Shown here piece after piece: positions 48,882 through 56,606 of a DNA stretch of 64,000 bases. The stretch comes from Oscillospiraceae bacterium. Lineage in GTDB: Bacteria > Bacillota > Clostridia > Oscillospirales > Oscillospiraceae. The stretch covers positions 1 through 64,000 of the forward strand of contig CACYXE010000013.1 in NCBI GenBank assembly GCA_902778275.1. Reading direction: 5' to 3'. The notes beneath the pieces were generated by a model. That model did no database searches. It was not told where the DNA came from and saw only the letters and a program-made list of their open reading frames with translations. Each line of letters starts with the position of its first letter. Position 1 is the first letter of the stretch. The position numbers were made by a program, and so were the translations under genes.

Positions 48882-50429
48882 GTGACGAACATGGGAGAGA
48901 GCATCCTGCGACTGTACAGAGAACGGATCAAATCCACATGGAAGCTGGCGTTTTTCTCCGTGCTGGTCATCGGCCTGATCGCACATCTCTATAAGTTTAC
49001 CAACACACTTCTGAATCACGATGCTCTGTACCATGTGTACGCCACCCAAAATACTGTGGCCATTGGCCGCTGGTTTCTGATGGCGGCCTGCTGGCCCAGT
49101 ACCTTCTTTGATCTGCCCTGGATCACGGGTCTGTTCTCCCTGTTTTGGATCGGACTGACCGCGGCGGTGATCGTGGATATCTTTGACGTGAAGAATCCCG
49201 TGGCCATCGCCCTGACCGGCGGACTGCTGGTCAGCTTCCCCTGTATTGTCAACACCTTCTTTTTCCAGTATGCGGCGGACGGCTATATGCTGGCCATGTT
49301 CCTGGCCGCTCTGGCTGTGCGCCTGTCCCTGGTGGGGGACCGGAGCTGGAAGCACACGCTTCTCGCTCTGCTGCTGATCTGCTTTTCCTGCGGGATCTAT
49401 CAGGCCTATGTGTCCTTTGCCCTGCTGCTGAGCATGTGTCACTATATGTGGGAGCTGTTCTCCAAGCGTTATGAGCGACGAGAATACGGCCGCTGGATCC
49501 TTCGGCAGCTGGTCGTCTATGGCGGCGGGCTGCTGGCCTACTGGCTCATGTGGAAGCTCTGCATGGCTGTGGAGAATGTCCACGCGGCGGACTATCAGGG
49601 CATCGGCGAGCTGGGGCGGCTGGGCCTGGGTGCCCTGGCCCTGGCCGTGCGGGAGACTGCGACCGTCGTTGTCCGCTTCTTCCTGGGCGGCGATATCCGT
49701 ACATACGGCTTGAGCCTTTACGCGGCGCTGAACATCCTGTTTTTGCTGGGCACTGCGGGGGCCATGATCCTGGCAGGTGTAAAGACCGGCCTCTTCAAAG
49801 AGGGCTGGCGGCTGCTTTTGATGGTGCTGAGCCTGCTGGTGATCCCGGTGTTTGCCTGCATGTGGGTTTACGCTTCCCCCGAGGTGGTGTATCACATGCT
49901 GATGCTCCAGAGCCTGAGTGTGCTGTATATCTTCTCTCTGCTGCTGTTTGAGCGGTACTGCAAGTCCCGGCACAGCACGGCGGCGGCTGTATTCTTCGCC
50001 CTGCTGGTGCTGAAATTTGTGCTCCAGGCCAACGCCTGCTACTTTGAGATGGACAAGTGCATGGAGCGCTCCCGGGAGACGGCCACGGAGATGCTGACCC
50101 GCATCCATGAGTTGGACGACGGCTCGGTGAAATATATCGCATTCACCGGCGGCGGGGATGAATCCCTGGTGGCGGCGGGCGCTTATGAGATCGATGAGAT
50201 CCTGGTCCACGCCCACCAGCTGCGGCGGAACCTGCTGTATGACAACATCTACGCGCCCCTGTATCTGCGCAGCATCCTGGGCAGCGACTACCGGGCGGTG
50301 GACAGCGGCATGCTCCAACAGCTTGAACAGAGCGGCGTGCTGGACGATATGAATGTCTGGCCGCTGCAGGATTCGGTAAAGGTCGTGGGAGATACCGTCA
50401 TCATCAACCTGCCGGTACCGAAAGATTAA
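48882..50429 (+). CDS. GtrII-like glucosyltransferase-family membrane protein
   Basis: 515 residues, with about ten hydrophobic helices after a short cytoplasmic start. HLYKFTNTLLNHDALYHVYA, GRWFLMAACWPSTFFDLPWI and FPCIVNTFFFQYAADGYMLA match the GtrII-type (PF14264) pattern. In these the first loop carries the acidic residues of a GT-C enzyme. The C-terminal part (about 400-515) is soluble. Such proteins move a sugar from a polyprenyl-phosphate donor to a surface glycan. A GtrB-like donor-forming glycosyltransferase is encoded 3 kb downstream (53270-54238), separated by two CobW genes and a HAD gene. GTG 48882 is used; ATG 48891 is possible. Confidence 0.75.
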   Translation: MTNMGESILRLYRERIKSTWKLAFFSVLVIGLIAHLYKFTNTLLNHDALYHVYATQNTVAIGRWFLMAACWPSTFFDLPWITGLFSLFWIGLTAAVIVDIFDVKNPVAIALTGGLLVSFPCIVNTFFFQYAADGYMLAMFLAALAVRLSLVGDRSWKHTLLALLLICFSCGIYQAYVSFALLLSMCHYMWELFSKRYERREYGRWILRQLVVYGGGLLAYWLMWKLCMAVENVHAADYQGIGELGRLGLGALALAVRETATVVVRFFLGGDIRTYGLSLYAALNILFLLGTAGAMILAGVKTGLFKEGWRLLLMVLSLLVIPVFACMWVYASPEVVYHMLMLQSLSVLYIFSLLLFERYCKSRHSTAAAVFFALLVLKFVLQANACYFEMDKCMERSRETATEMLTRIHELDDGSVKYIAFTGGGDESLVAAGAYEIDEILVHAHQLRRNLLYDNIYAPLYLRSILGSDYRAVDSGMLQQLEQSGVLDDMNVWPLQDSVKVVGDTVIINLPVPKD

Positions 50430-50468
50430 TTTGTAAATTCTTAATTGCAGATAAATGGAGGAAACACA

Positions 50469-51602
50469 ATGACGAAGATCGATATTTATTCCGGCTTTTT
50501 GGGCGCGGGCAAGACTACGCTGATCCGCAAACTGATCGCCGAGGGTTACAAAGGCGAGAAGCTGGTCCTGATCGAAAATGAGTTCGGCGAGATCGCCATC
50601 GACGGCGGCTTTCTGAAAGACGCCGGTGTGGAGATTACCGAGATGAATTCCGGCTGCATCTGCTGCACCCTGGTGGGCGACTTCACCAAGGCGCTGAAGA
50701 AGGTCATGGAGGATTTTGCCCCCGACCGCATCATCATTGAGCCTTCCGGCGTGGGCAAGCTCTCTGATGTAGCCGCCGCTGTGGAGCGGGTCGAGGGCGC
50801 GCAGATCGGCGCCAAGGTCACCGTGGTGGACGCGGGCAAGGCAAAGATGTACATGCGCAACTTCGGCGAGTTCTTCAACGACCAGGTGGCCAATGCCGAC
50901 CTGATCGTCATGAGCCGTACCGACACCGCCAAAGACGCCAAGATCCTGGAAGCGGTGGAACTGCTCAAGGGACTCAACGACCACGCGGGTTTGATCACCA
51001 CCCCCTGGGCCCAGCTGGACGGCGCCCAGATCAAGGAGGCCATGGAGGAAAACGGCCTGCGGGCCGAGATGGAGCGCATGGAGCATGAGCACCATCACCA
51101 CCATCACCATGACCATGACGAGGAGTGCGACGATCCCGAATGCGAATGCCACCATCATCACGACGATGATGATGACGATGACGAGCATGAGCATCATCAC
51201 CATCATCACCATCACGAGGATGGCGAGGAGTGCGACGATCCCGAGTGCGAATGCCACCATCATCACGACGATGATGACGATGAGGACGAGCACCACCACC
51301 ATCACCATCATCACCATCACGCCGACGAGATCTTTACCAGCTGGGGCATGGAGACGCCCCGCAAGTTCAGCGAGGAGGAACTGCGCGGCATCTTGAACGC
51401 CTTGGAGGACGAGGCCAAATACGGCGTGATCCTCCGCGCCAAGGGCATCGTGGACGCCAGCGACGGGCAGTGGCTGTATTTCGACTATGTGCCGGGCGAG
51501 GTGGACCTGCGCCGGGGCGGCGCCGCTGTCACCGGCCGGTTCTGCGTGATCGGCTCTAAGATCAACGAGCAGGCACTGAAGGAGCTGTTTAACATTGAGT
51601 AA
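50469..51602 (+). CDS. CobW/COG0523 G3E GTPase with duplicated His/Asp/Cys metal-binding block
   Basis: 377 residues from ATG 50469 after GGAGGAAACACA. The G3E GTPase core has P-loop GFLGAGKTT (about 9-17), ENEFGEIAIDGG, and the CxCC metal motif GCICC, plus EPSGVGKL. Between about 195 and 287 a low-complexity insert alternates poly-His and poly-Asp. It contains two copies of EECDDPECECHHHH, 36 residues apart, the second more Asp/Glu-rich. A CobW_C domain ends the protein. The family moves zinc (or other metals) to client proteins at the expense of GTP. Here the insert suggests high-capacity metal storage. It is overlapped by a second CobW-type gene. Confidence 0.88.
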   Translation: MTKIDIYSGFLGAGKTTLIRKLIAEGYKGEKLVLIENEFGEIAIDGGFLKDAGVEITEMNSGCICCTLVGDFTKALKKVMEDFAPDRIIIEPSGVGKLSDVAAAVERVEGAQIGAKVTVVDAGKAKMYMRNFGEFFNDQVANADLIVMSRTDTAKDAKILEAVELLKGLNDHAGLITTPWAQLDGAQIKEAMEENGLRAEMERMEHEHHHHHHHDHDEECDDPECECHHHHDDDDDDDEHEHHHHHHHHEDGEECDDPECECHHHHDDDDDEDEHHHHHHHHHHADEIFTSWGMETPRKFSEEELRGILNALEDEAKYGVILRAKGIVDASDGQWLYFDYVPGEVDLRRGGAAVTGRFCVIGSKINEQALKELFNIE

Positions 51603-52548
51603 TAGGCAAGATGTACCGGTCTACCTGTTTACCGGCTTTCTGGAAGCGGGCAAGACCAAGTTTATCCAGGAGACCCTGGAGGATAAGCGCTTCTGCAACG
51701 GGGAGAAGACCCTGCTGCTGGTCTGCGAGGAGGGCGAGGAAGAATATGCCCCCGAGCAGTTTGCTGATGATTCGGTGAAGATCCGGGTGGTGGAGGACCA
51801 GTCGGAGCTGAACGAAGAAAACCTGCTGCGCTTCCTGGCCGAGACCGGGGCCGAGCGCGTGGTCATCGAATACAACGGTATGTGGATGCTGGACGCGCTG
51901 TATAACGCCATGCCGGCCAACTGGCTGGTGTATCAGGAGTTCATGTTTGCCGACGCGGGGACCTTCCTCAGCTACAACAGCAACATGCGCCAGCTGGTGT
52001 ACGACAAGCTGAAAAGCTGCGAGCTGGTGGTGTTCAACCGCTTCAAGCCCAATATGGACAAGATGGAGTTCCACAAGATCGTCCGCGGCGCCTCCCGCCG
52101 GGCAGACATCGCCTACGAGTTCCCGGGCGGCCATGTGGAGTATGACGACATCGAGGATCCGCTGCCCTTCGATCTGGACGCGCCCATCGTGGAGATCGGG
52201 GACGAGGACTATGCCCTGTGGTACCGGGACATGAGCGAGGAGCCCAAGAAGTACGACGGCAAGACCGTCCGCTTCAAATGCCGCGCCCTGGTGCGCCAGA
52301 AGCTGCCCAAGGAGACCTTCGTGGTAGGCCGCCATGTGATGACCTGCTGTGTGGAAGATATCCAGTTTGCCGCTCTGGTCTGCCAATGGGACAAGGCGGA
52401 CACGGTGAAGGACGATTCCTGGATGGTCCTTACCGCCAAGCTCAACTATAAATTCAACCGCGCCTACGGCAAGCGGGGCCCGGTACTGACTTACCTGGAG
52501 AGCAGCCCCTGTGAGCCGCCCGCCCAGGACGTGGCCACATTCTATTGA
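51595..52548 (+). CDS. CobW-like P-loop protein fused to a DUF1980/YcgQ-like domain
   Basis: 317 residues from TTG 51595, which overlaps the previous stop by 8 bases; AAGGAG lies 10 nt upstream. The N-terminal half is a degenerate G3E GTPase: P-loop TGFLEAGKTKFIQE, no CxCC, but VVIEYNGMWML in place of EPSG and VVFNRFKP in place of NKxD. The C-terminal third (about 225-315) matches the soluble DUF1980/TIGR03943 region of YcgQ: KTVRFKCRALVRQKLPKETF, RHVMTCCVEDIQFAALVC. In other Firmicutes YcgQ-type proteins pair with a permease (YcgR) under zinc control. No permease is here. Together with the upstream gene it probably forms a zinc-handling unit. Confidence 0.8.
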   Translation: MSNRQDVPVYLFTGFLEAGKTKFIQETLEDKRFCNGEKTLLLVCEEGEEEYAPEQFADDSVKIRVVEDQSELNEENLLRFLAETGAERVVIEYNGMWMLDALYNAMPANWLVYQEFMFADAGTFLSYNSNMRQLVYDKLKSCELVVFNRFKPNMDKMEFHKIVRGASRRADIAYEFPGGHVEYDDIEDPLPFDLDAPIVEIGDEDYALWYRDMSEEPKKYDGKTVRFKCRALVRQKLPKETFVVGRHVMTCCVEDIQFAALVCQWDKADTVKDDSWMVLTAKLNYKFNRAYGKRGPVLTYLESSPCEPPAQDVATFY

Positions 52549-52551
52549 GAA

Positions 52552-52577
52552 AAAGCCCCAAGGGACCTTGGGGCTTT
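52552..52577 (+). terminator. Hairpin after the second CobW gene
   Basis: AAAGCCCCAAGG (52552-52563) pairs with CCTTGGGGCTTT (52566-52577). The T-run is short. It lies between the CobW-type and HAD genes, so read-through into the latter is likely. Confidence 0.6.
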
Positions 52578-52594
52578 CCGTAAAAGGAAAGCCT

Positions 52595-53266
52595 ATGCGA
52601 TATAAATGCCTGGTCTTTGACCATGACGACACGGTGGTCAACAGCACCGCCACCATCCACCATCCCTGCTTCGTGGAGTATCTGGACCTGTATTTCCCCG
52701 GCAGGACCTGCAGTCTGGAGGAGTATTTCCTCAAAAACTTCGACCCGGGCTTCATCCCCATGTGCAAGGACGAATACGGTATGAGCGACGAGGAGCTGGA
52801 AGGGGAGGCCCTGTTCTGGCGGAACTATGTGAAGGACCACATCCCCGACGCCTATCCGGGGATCCGGCAGATCATGGAGCGGCAGAAGGCCGAGGGCGGC
52901 CTGCTGTGCGTGATCTCCCATTCCTATGACGACAATATCCGCCGGGATTATGCCGCCAACGGTCTGCCGGAGCCGGATGCGGTTTTCGGCTGGGAACAGC
53001 CGCCGGAGCGGCGCAAGCCCGAGCCCTGGCCGCTTCTGGAGATCATGCGGCGCTTTGATCTCAAACCGCATGAGCTGCTGATGATCGACGATCTGAAGCC
53101 GGGCTACGATATGGCGTCCGCCTGCGGGGTGGATTTCGCCGGCGTGGGCTGGTCCAACGATATCCCGGAGATCGAGGCCTTTATGCGGGCCAATTGCAGC
53201 ATGTATTTTAAAACAGTGGACGAGTTGGCCGCGTTTCTGGCCTGCCCGGTCCCTGACAGGAGGTAA
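52595..53266 (+). CDS. HAD-family hydrolase
   Basis: 223 residues from ATG 52595 after AAAAGGAAAGCCT. Motif I is VFDHDDTVVNS (DxDDT rather than the usual DxDGT), then VISHSYDD, RRKPEPWPLLEIM and LLMIDDLKPGYDMA. A helical cap of about 90 residues carries conserved Trp/Phe. Such variants act on phosphorylated small molecules, but the substrate is unknown. It is 3 bp before the GtrB-like gene, which has its own AGGAGG. Confidence 0.8.
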   Translation: MRYKCLVFDHDDTVVNSTATIHHPCFVEYLDLYFPGRTCSLEEYFLKNFDPGFIPMCKDEYGMSDEELEGEALFWRNYVKDHIPDAYPGIRQIMERQKAEGGLLCVISHSYDDNIRRDYAANGLPEPDAVFGWEQPPERRKPEPWPLLEIMRRFDLKPHELLMIDDLKPGYDMASACGVDFAGVGWSNDIPEIEAFMRANCSMYFKTVDELAAFLACPVPDRR

Positions 53267-53269
53267 GCT

Positions 53270-54238
53270 ATGACTCCCATTTTGTACATCGTGATCCCCT
53301 GTTACAACGAGGAAGCGGTACTTCCTCTGACCGCGCCCCAGTTTCGGCAGAAGCTGCGGGATCTGACGGAGGTCGGGAAGATCCACGAGGACAGTCGGGT
53401 GCTGTTTGTCAACGACGGCAGCAAGGACCGGACCTGGGAGATCATCCGGGATCTGGCAGCGAGCGACCCCCATTATATCGGCATCAGCCAGAGCCGGAAC
53501 CGGGGCCACCAAAACGCAGTGCTGGCCGGCCTGATGGAGGCCCGGGACAAATGCGACATCACCATTTCCATCGACTGCGATGGGCAGGACGATATCGACG
53601 CCATGGATCAAATGGTGGACGCCTATCTGGACGGCTGCGAGGTGGTCTACGGCGTGCGCTCAAGCCGCCGCACGGACACCTTCTTCAAGCGCTTCACCGC
53701 GCAGAGCTTCTATAAGTTCCTGTCGGTCATGGGCGCGGAGGTGGTGTATAACCACGCGGATTACCGCCTGATCAGCTCCCGCGTCCTCAAGGAGTTTGCC
53801 AACTTCAGGGAAGTGAATCTGTTCCTGCGGGGCTTGGTCCCGCTGGTGGGCTTCAAGAGCACCACGGTCAGCTATTCCCGCGCGGAGCGTCTGGCGGGGG
53901 AAAGCCACTATCCGCTGAAAAAGATGATCGCCCTGGCTGTGGACGGGATCACCAGCCTGTCGGTCAAACCCCTGCGGCTGATCACCGGCTTTGGCGTGAT
54001 CGTGGCGATGCTGAGCTTTGTGGGCGTCCTCTGGGCTCTGATCGCCGCCCTCTGCGGCAGGACGGTGGCAGGCTGGGCCAGCATGACCTGCATCGTGTGT
54101 TTTGTCAGCGGCGTACAGCTGATCAGCCTGGGCATCATTGGCGAGTATATCGGGAAGATCTATATGGAGACCAAGCAGCGGCCCCGTTACATCATCAGCG
54201 AGCGCACCTGGGAAGAGCAGGAACGGCCCCGGACCTGA
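53270..54238 (+). CDS. GtrB/DPM1-like polyprenyl-phosphate glycosyltransferase (GT2)
   Basis: 322 residues. Cytoplasmic GT-A domain: IVIPCYNEEAVLPLT, VNDGSKDRTWEI, SQSRNRGHQNAV and the Mg-binding SIDCDGQDD. RAERLAGESHYPLKKM is the family signature. Two C-terminal TM helices (about 230-300) anchor it. GtrB enzymes charge undecaprenyl phosphate with glucose, which a GtrII-type transferase then uses. The likely partner is the GT-C-like protein at 48882-50429. No gtrA flippase was seen in between. Confidence 0.88.
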   Translation: MTPILYIVIPCYNEEAVLPLTAPQFRQKLRDLTEVGKIHEDSRVLFVNDGSKDRTWEIIRDLAASDPHYIGISQSRNRGHQNAVLAGLMEARDKCDITISIDCDGQDDIDAMDQMVDAYLDGCEVVYGVRSSRRTDTFFKRFTAQSFYKFLSVMGAEVVYNHADYRLISSRVLKEFANFREVNLFLRGLVPLVGFKSTTVSYSRAERLAGESHYPLKKMIALAVDGITSLSVKPLRLITGFGVIVAMLSFVGVLWALIAALCGRTVAGWASMTCIVCFVSGVQLISLGIIGEYIGKIYMETKQRPRYIISERTWEEQERPRT

Positions 54239-54341
54239 AGGGTTCGACGCAATTTCGACAAAATCACAAAAAATTGGGGCGCAGGTGGGGGATTTTTCTC
54301 AAAATTGCCCCAAGAACAGCCCCTTTGTGAGGACGCAAGTC

Positions 54342-54370
54342 TTGACGAACAGAAAAAGTCGATGTATTAT
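54342..54370 (+). promoter_or_regulatory. Promoter of the zinc-ribbon protein gene
   Basis: TTGACG (54342-54347), a 17-nt spacer and TATTAT (54365-54370), 50 nt before the ATG. Confidence 0.65.
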
Positions 54371-54420
54371 GTAAAGGTAGCTATGCCCATTTGTAGTCCC
54401 TATAGAATGGAGGAAACAGT

Positions 54421-55074
54421 ATGAGCGTTATTCCTGAAGTGAAGTGCCGCCGCTGCGGGGAAAGCTTTTCCGCACTGCGCAGCCGTTGCCCGAATTGCGG
54501 CACACGCAGGGTGACTCAGAGTGCGCGCACCCCCGGCACTACGCCGTCTACCGTCAAAGGCACCGCCTCTTATGAACGGGCTGAGACGAATACAAAATGG
54601 CAGATCATCTTTGGCCTGATCCTGGTCGCGGCCGTGATCCTCGCGGTGATCGTGATGGTCTCCACCAGCCTGAACGGGCTGGATAACGGGACCACCAATG
54701 TGAAGACCACCACTCCTCCCGTCAGCACGGAGGCTCCGCCCACCATTGACATGCCGCCTACGCCGTCTCCCACGCCGACCCCGACGGTGGAGTCCATCAA
54801 GATCTTCAACTTCAACAATGAGATCAAGACTGACTTTACCATGCATATGGGCGACGCGCCTGTCACACTGACCGCTACCGCCTACCCGGTGGAGCAGTTC
54901 ACGGATGCCAGATTCACCTGGAAGTGCAGCGACGATACCCTGCTCAAGCTGACGCCCAGCGATGACACCAAGAACTGCGTCTGCGAGATCCTGGGTACCC
55001 GCAACGGCGGTGTCAGCCTGACTGTCAGCTGCAACGGCACCGATTTCAGCCTGACCGTATATCTGGTCAACTGA
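54421..55074 (+). CDS. Zinc-ribbon single-pass membrane protein
   Basis: 217 residues. The N-terminal zinc ribbon has CRRCGESFSALRSRCPNCG (about 9-27), then a polar linker. A TM helix IIFGLILVAAVILAVIVMV (about 62-80) follows. A Thr/Pro-rich stalk (PPTPSPTPTPT) leads to an extracellular Ig-like/BIG-2-type beta domain, with VTLTATAYPVEQFTDARFTW and VSLTVSCNGTDFSLTV. This layout is common in clostridial surface proteins of unknown role. It has its own promoter and terminator. Confidence 0.75.
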   Translation: MSVIPEVKCRRCGESFSALRSRCPNCGTRRVTQSARTPGTTPSTVKGTASYERAETNTKWQIIFGLILVAAVILAVIVMVSTSLNGLDNGTTNVKTTTPPVSTEAPPTIDMPPTPSPTPTPTVESIKIFNFNNEIKTDFTMHMGDAPVTLTATAYPVEQFTDARFTWKCSDDTLLKLTPSDDTKNCVCEILGTRNGGVSLTVSCNGTDFSLTVYLVN

Positions 55075-55081
55075 GCATGAA

Positions 55082-55120
55082 ACAAACGAAGAACCTGCTT
55101 TGAGCAGGTTCTTCGTTTGT
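55082..55120 (+). terminator. Terminator after the zinc-ribbon gene
   Basis: Eighteen-bp stem 55082-55099 with 55103-55120, loop TTG, and a short T-rich end within the stem. Confidence 0.85.
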
Positions 55121-55155
55121 CTATAAACTTTTTCGATCCAATATGCGGAAAAAAC

Positions 55156-55184
55156 TTGACAAGCAGGGCCCCATGGGGTAAAAT
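55156..55184 (+). promoter_or_regulatory. tRNA-Val promoter
   Basis: TTGACA (55156-55161), a 17-nt spacer and TAAAAT (55179-55184), about 20 nt upstream of the tRNA. Confidence 0.75.
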
Positions 55185-55205
55185 ACTTTTCGCTGACAGC
55201 GAGTT

Positions 55206-55281
55206 GGACGATTGGCGCAGCTGGTAGCGCATCCGCTTGACGTGCGGGAGGTCACAAGTTCGAGTCTTGTATCGTCCACCA
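55206..55281 (+). tRNA. tRNA-Val (anticodon GAC)
   Basis: 76 nt with encoded CCA. Acceptor GGACGAT pairs with ATCGTCC. D-arm GCGCAGCTGGTAGCGC, anticodon loop TTGACGT giving GAC, and T-arm ACAAGTTCGAGTCTTGT are all well formed. Accessory genes follow it. Confidence 0.94.
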
Positions 55282-55299
55282 TGTATTCCATACACTAAA

Positions 55300-55329
55300 G
55301 ATGCCACTGGCCGAAAAGCCAGTGGCATC
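55300..55329 (+). terminator. Terminator after tRNA-Val
   Basis: GATGCCACTGGC (55300-55311) pairs with GCCAGTGGCATC (55318-55329). No long T-run. Confidence 0.65.
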
Positions 55330-55371
55330 AAGCATTTCCGGGCTTTTTCCAAAGCATCGTTTTATGGTGTT

Positions 55372-55387
55372 TACAAGACTCGAACTT
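55372..55387 (-). repeat. Inverted 16-bp copy of the tRNA-Val T-arm
   Basis: TACAAGACTCGAACTT is the exact reverse complement of tRNA-Val positions 55256-55271. It lies about 100 bp past the tRNA, where a broken tRNA or recombination scar would be expected. Confidence 0.6.
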
Positions 55388-55420
55388 TGAATTTGCCATC
55401 GTTAACCAAATATTTGAAAG

Positions 55421-55477
55421 AAAAGCGCCGTTCTGCGGTTCCGTTACTCACGGGACTACAGGACGGCGCTTTTTTTA
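55421..55477 (+). terminator. Terminator-like hairpin with long loop
   Basis: AAAAGCGCCGT (55421-55431) pairs with ACGGCGCTTTT (55463-55473), followed by TTTT. The loop is about 31 nt and has further internal pairing. It lies upstream of the ribosome site of the next gene. Confidence 0.65.
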
Positions 55478-55501
55478 TTTTCCACAGAAAAGGAGATGAA
55501 C

Positions 55502-55735
55502 ATGGAAAAAGAAGCAAACAGCAGGGATCGTCCTGCGCGAGAGAACTATCGCCAGCTCATGCGCCATGAGCCTGCGGGCAGCGCACGGGAGCCTCCGGAG
55601 AAACCGGTTTGTACCGAGAAACCGGAGCGCGTCGGATGTCCCTTCCCCGGCCACGGCTTTGTCTGCTGGCGGGAGCGGTGCATGAGAGAAGAAATGGAAC
55701 GAATCCAGAGAGGAGGAAAACCCAAACGAGAGTAA
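55502..55735 (+). CDS. Small Cys/Arg-rich hypothetical protein of accessory type
   Basis: 77 residues from ATG 55502, with AAAGGAG 7 nt upstream. Highly charged, with RENYRQLMRHEP, CTEKPERVGCPFPG and GFVCWRERCMREEM. The four cysteines could bind metal. Not recognised. Its place between a tRNA and a YodL-DUF3846 gene suggests a mobile-element gene. Its end overlaps the apparent start of that gene. Confidence 0.55.
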   Translation: MEKEANSRDRPARENYRQLMRHEPAGSAREPPEKPVCTEKPERVGCPFPGHGFVCWRERCMREEMERIQRGGKPKRE

Positions 55736-56598
55736 AAATCTATCAAATCGATCTGGACAGAAATCAGAGTCATGCAGCCTTTCGGCCTCTGGAGGATCTG
55801 GAAAAGCTCACCGGCAAGAGCGTCGTCGATCCCTCGCTGTACGAGGAGGTTTTCAACGCAGAGCTTGATCCCAAGAGTCTGGAGGAGCTGTTCATTCAGT
55901 TCAATTCCGAGTGGCACCCCCTGCATCGAGGACGATCCATGTCGGTGTCTGATGTGGTCGTGATCGAGCCGGAGGGCATCCCATGTCTGGTCGGAGAAAT
56001 TAAGGGCAGCTCACCGCTGGGCGGTAGCTTTATCCATCGGTTTACCGATCTTGTGGAATACAACCTTGAGATCGAGAACCTGCGGAATCAGAACATCAGC
56101 TTTGAGGCGCACGATATGGTGGGGCTGAGGATCCCTGCCGTGGAATCGGGCGCCTTTTTCTGTGACAGCGTCGGCTTCGAGAAAATTGCCTTCGACGAGA
56201 GCCTGACGCACAAGCCGGACAACCTGATGCGTGTGGTCTATGTGGAGCCAAACCGTCCAGCCTTTGAGACAGCGATCCTGCACGACCTGGAACACATGCA
56301 AAAGGCCGTGGACGGGTATATTGAACCCGTTTATCTTGAGGACGGGCTGGTGGTTGTCGGCAACGAGGAAGCCAAGCTCCGCGGCATGCCCGGGAACCGG
56401 CACATCGGGGACATTATCATGGCCGGTCCCTTTTTCGTTTGCGGAGAGGCGTATGAGGATTTCTGCTCCCTGACAGATGAGGAGGCAGCAAGCGCGAAGA
56501 TTCGCTTTGCCGAGCCGGAGGAGATCAGTCAGGCGGAAGTCGAGGCGGATATGGGCTTCACTATCTATTACGCGGAGCCTATGGGAGGACTGTCATGA
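55726..56598 (+). CDS. YodL domain-DUF3846 protein (conjugative-element type), non-canonical start
   Basis: 290 residues if started at ACG 55726, 9 nt after AGGAGG. The YodL-like domain (about 3-80) has VKIYQIDLDRNQSHAAF, FNAELDPKSLEELF and LHRGRSMSVSDVVV. The C-terminal DUF3846-like domain (about 165-255) has MRVVYVEPNRPAFE, DGYIEPVYLEDGLVVVGNEE and GDIIMAGPFFVCG. Such proteins are typical cargo of integrative conjugative elements in gut Clostridia; function unknown. No ATG, GTG or TTG stands at the domain start. GTG 55678 is in frame but poorly placed. So an ACG start, fusion to the upstream gene or a decayed start are alternatives. Confidence 0.75.
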   Translation, partial: TRVKIYQIDLDRNQSHAAFRPLEDLEKLTGKSVVDPSLYEEVFNAELDPKSLEELFIQFNSEWHPLHRGRSMSVSDVVVIEPEGIPCLVGEIKGSSPLGGSFIHRFTDLVEYNLEIENLRNQNISFEAHDMVGLRIPAVESGAFFCDSVGFEKIAFDESLTHKPDNLMRVVYVEPNRPAFETAILHDLEHMQKAVDGYIEPVYLEDGLVVVGNEEAKLRGMPGNRHIGDIIMAGPFFVCGEAYEDFCSLTDEEAASAKIRFAEPEEISQAEVEADMGFTIYYAEPMGGLS

Positions 56599-56606
56599 AG
56601 GTAAGC

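Noticed and set aside
46779..51320. A 1,513-codon open frame on the minus strand
   Set aside because: It is antisense to vanW, metG, the GtrII-like gene and the CobW gene, all of which have clear motifs. It is poor in function-like motifs and rich in Val, His, Gln and Asp, as expected for a GC-rich shadow; its poly-Met/Val start is antisense to the poly-His/Asp block.
51085..51330. CAC/GAT-rich short repeats resembling a tandem-repeat or CRISPR-like array
   Set aside because: They encode the His/Asp-rich loop of the CobW protein in frame. No regular spacers exist.
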